A stretch of 5,333 nt of DNA from Microcaldota archaeon (GTDB taxonomy: Archaea; Micrarchaeota; Micrarchaeia; Micrarchaeales; Micrarchaeaceae). The translations under genes and the position numbers were made by a program. The notes beneath the pieces were generated by a model. It ran no database searches. It saw only the letters and a list, made by a program, of their open reading frames with translations, and was not told the DNA's origin. The stretch's first letter is position 1, and every line of letters starts with the position of its first letter. This document shows positions 5,216-5,333 of the stretch, one piece after another. The stretch is taken from contig JAJYTM010000040.1 of assembly GCA_021793035.1 (NCBI GenBank), forward strand, positions 1 to 5,333, written 5' to 3'.

Positions 5216-5333
5216 TGCAACTGCAGATATTCAGGAAAACATTTCCCGTGTTCCCAGACCAGAAGGAAATCAATGGCATTGTATATCCAATAGCAGTGCA
5301 CTATTCCGATGGGCGCACAGCAAGCGCAAGGGT
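5215..5333 (+). CDS. N-terminus of an unidentified protein, possibly YgjP/DUF45-like metallohydrolase; 3' truncated
   Basis: An open frame starts at ATG 5215 and stays open for 39 full codons to the end of the window. It begins M-Q-L-Q-I-F-R-K and continues to a segment I19-N-G-I-V-Y-P-I-A-V-H-Y-S-D-G-R, then T-A-S-A-R. The Y-P-x-x-V-x-x-S-x-x-R layout near the start resembles the opening strand of YgjP-like (DUF45, M48-type zinc) hydrolases, where a short hairpin precedes an Arg-rich strand. The zinc-binding H-E-x-x-H that would confirm this lies beyond the window, so the family call is weak. The ATG overlaps the previous stop by one base and has a good ribosome site, so the two genes form an operon. 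Confidence 0.6.
   Translation, partial: MQLQIFRKTFPVFPDQKEINGIVYPIAVHYSDGRTASAR

Overview
The window looks archaeal, most likely from a small-genome lineage such as Candidatus Micrarchaeota (ARMAN-type DPANN). This is an inference from several weak signs. Ile is often AUA and Arg often AGG. AT-rich TATA-like boxes lie about 25-35 bases before several starts. Ribosome-binding sites match GGAGGTGAT. The truncated first gene has the Cys-rich, Asn-rich C-terminal architecture of surface or pilin-like proteins seen in those lineages. No RNA gene, CRISPR array, insertion sequence or clear poly-T terminator is visible.

Layout from left to right: (1) the 3' end of a secreted, probably N-glycosylated surface protein on the plus strand. 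(2) A convergent 328-codon orphan of unknown function on the minus strand, ending 5 bases from it. (3) A divergent class I/II PLP aminotransferase of the histidinol-phosphate aminotransferase type on the plus strand. (4) A convergent SPFH/stomatin (slipin) membrane protein on the minus strand, ending 6 bases after it. (5) Divergent from the slipin, across a 139-base regulatory interval, a single-gene M16 zinc peptidase on the plus strand. (6) A 108-residue two-helix membrane protein on the plus strand, started by TTG behind a GGTGA site. (7) Overlapping its stop by one base, the first 39 codons of another gene, possibly a YgjP-like (DUF45, M48-type) metallohydrolase. The window is densely coded, with no gene-free stretch over 165 bases.

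The most coherent functional theme is membrane and protein quality control. The slipin organises membrane microdomains and, in other archaea, is a client of a membrane protease. Here its classical NfeD/STOPP partner is not adjacent, and a divergent M16 peptidase sits across a shared control region that has a perfect 10-base palindrome at its centre. A link between the two is a hypothesis drawn from position only. The aminotransferase is isolated from any pathway genes, so its substrate is open.
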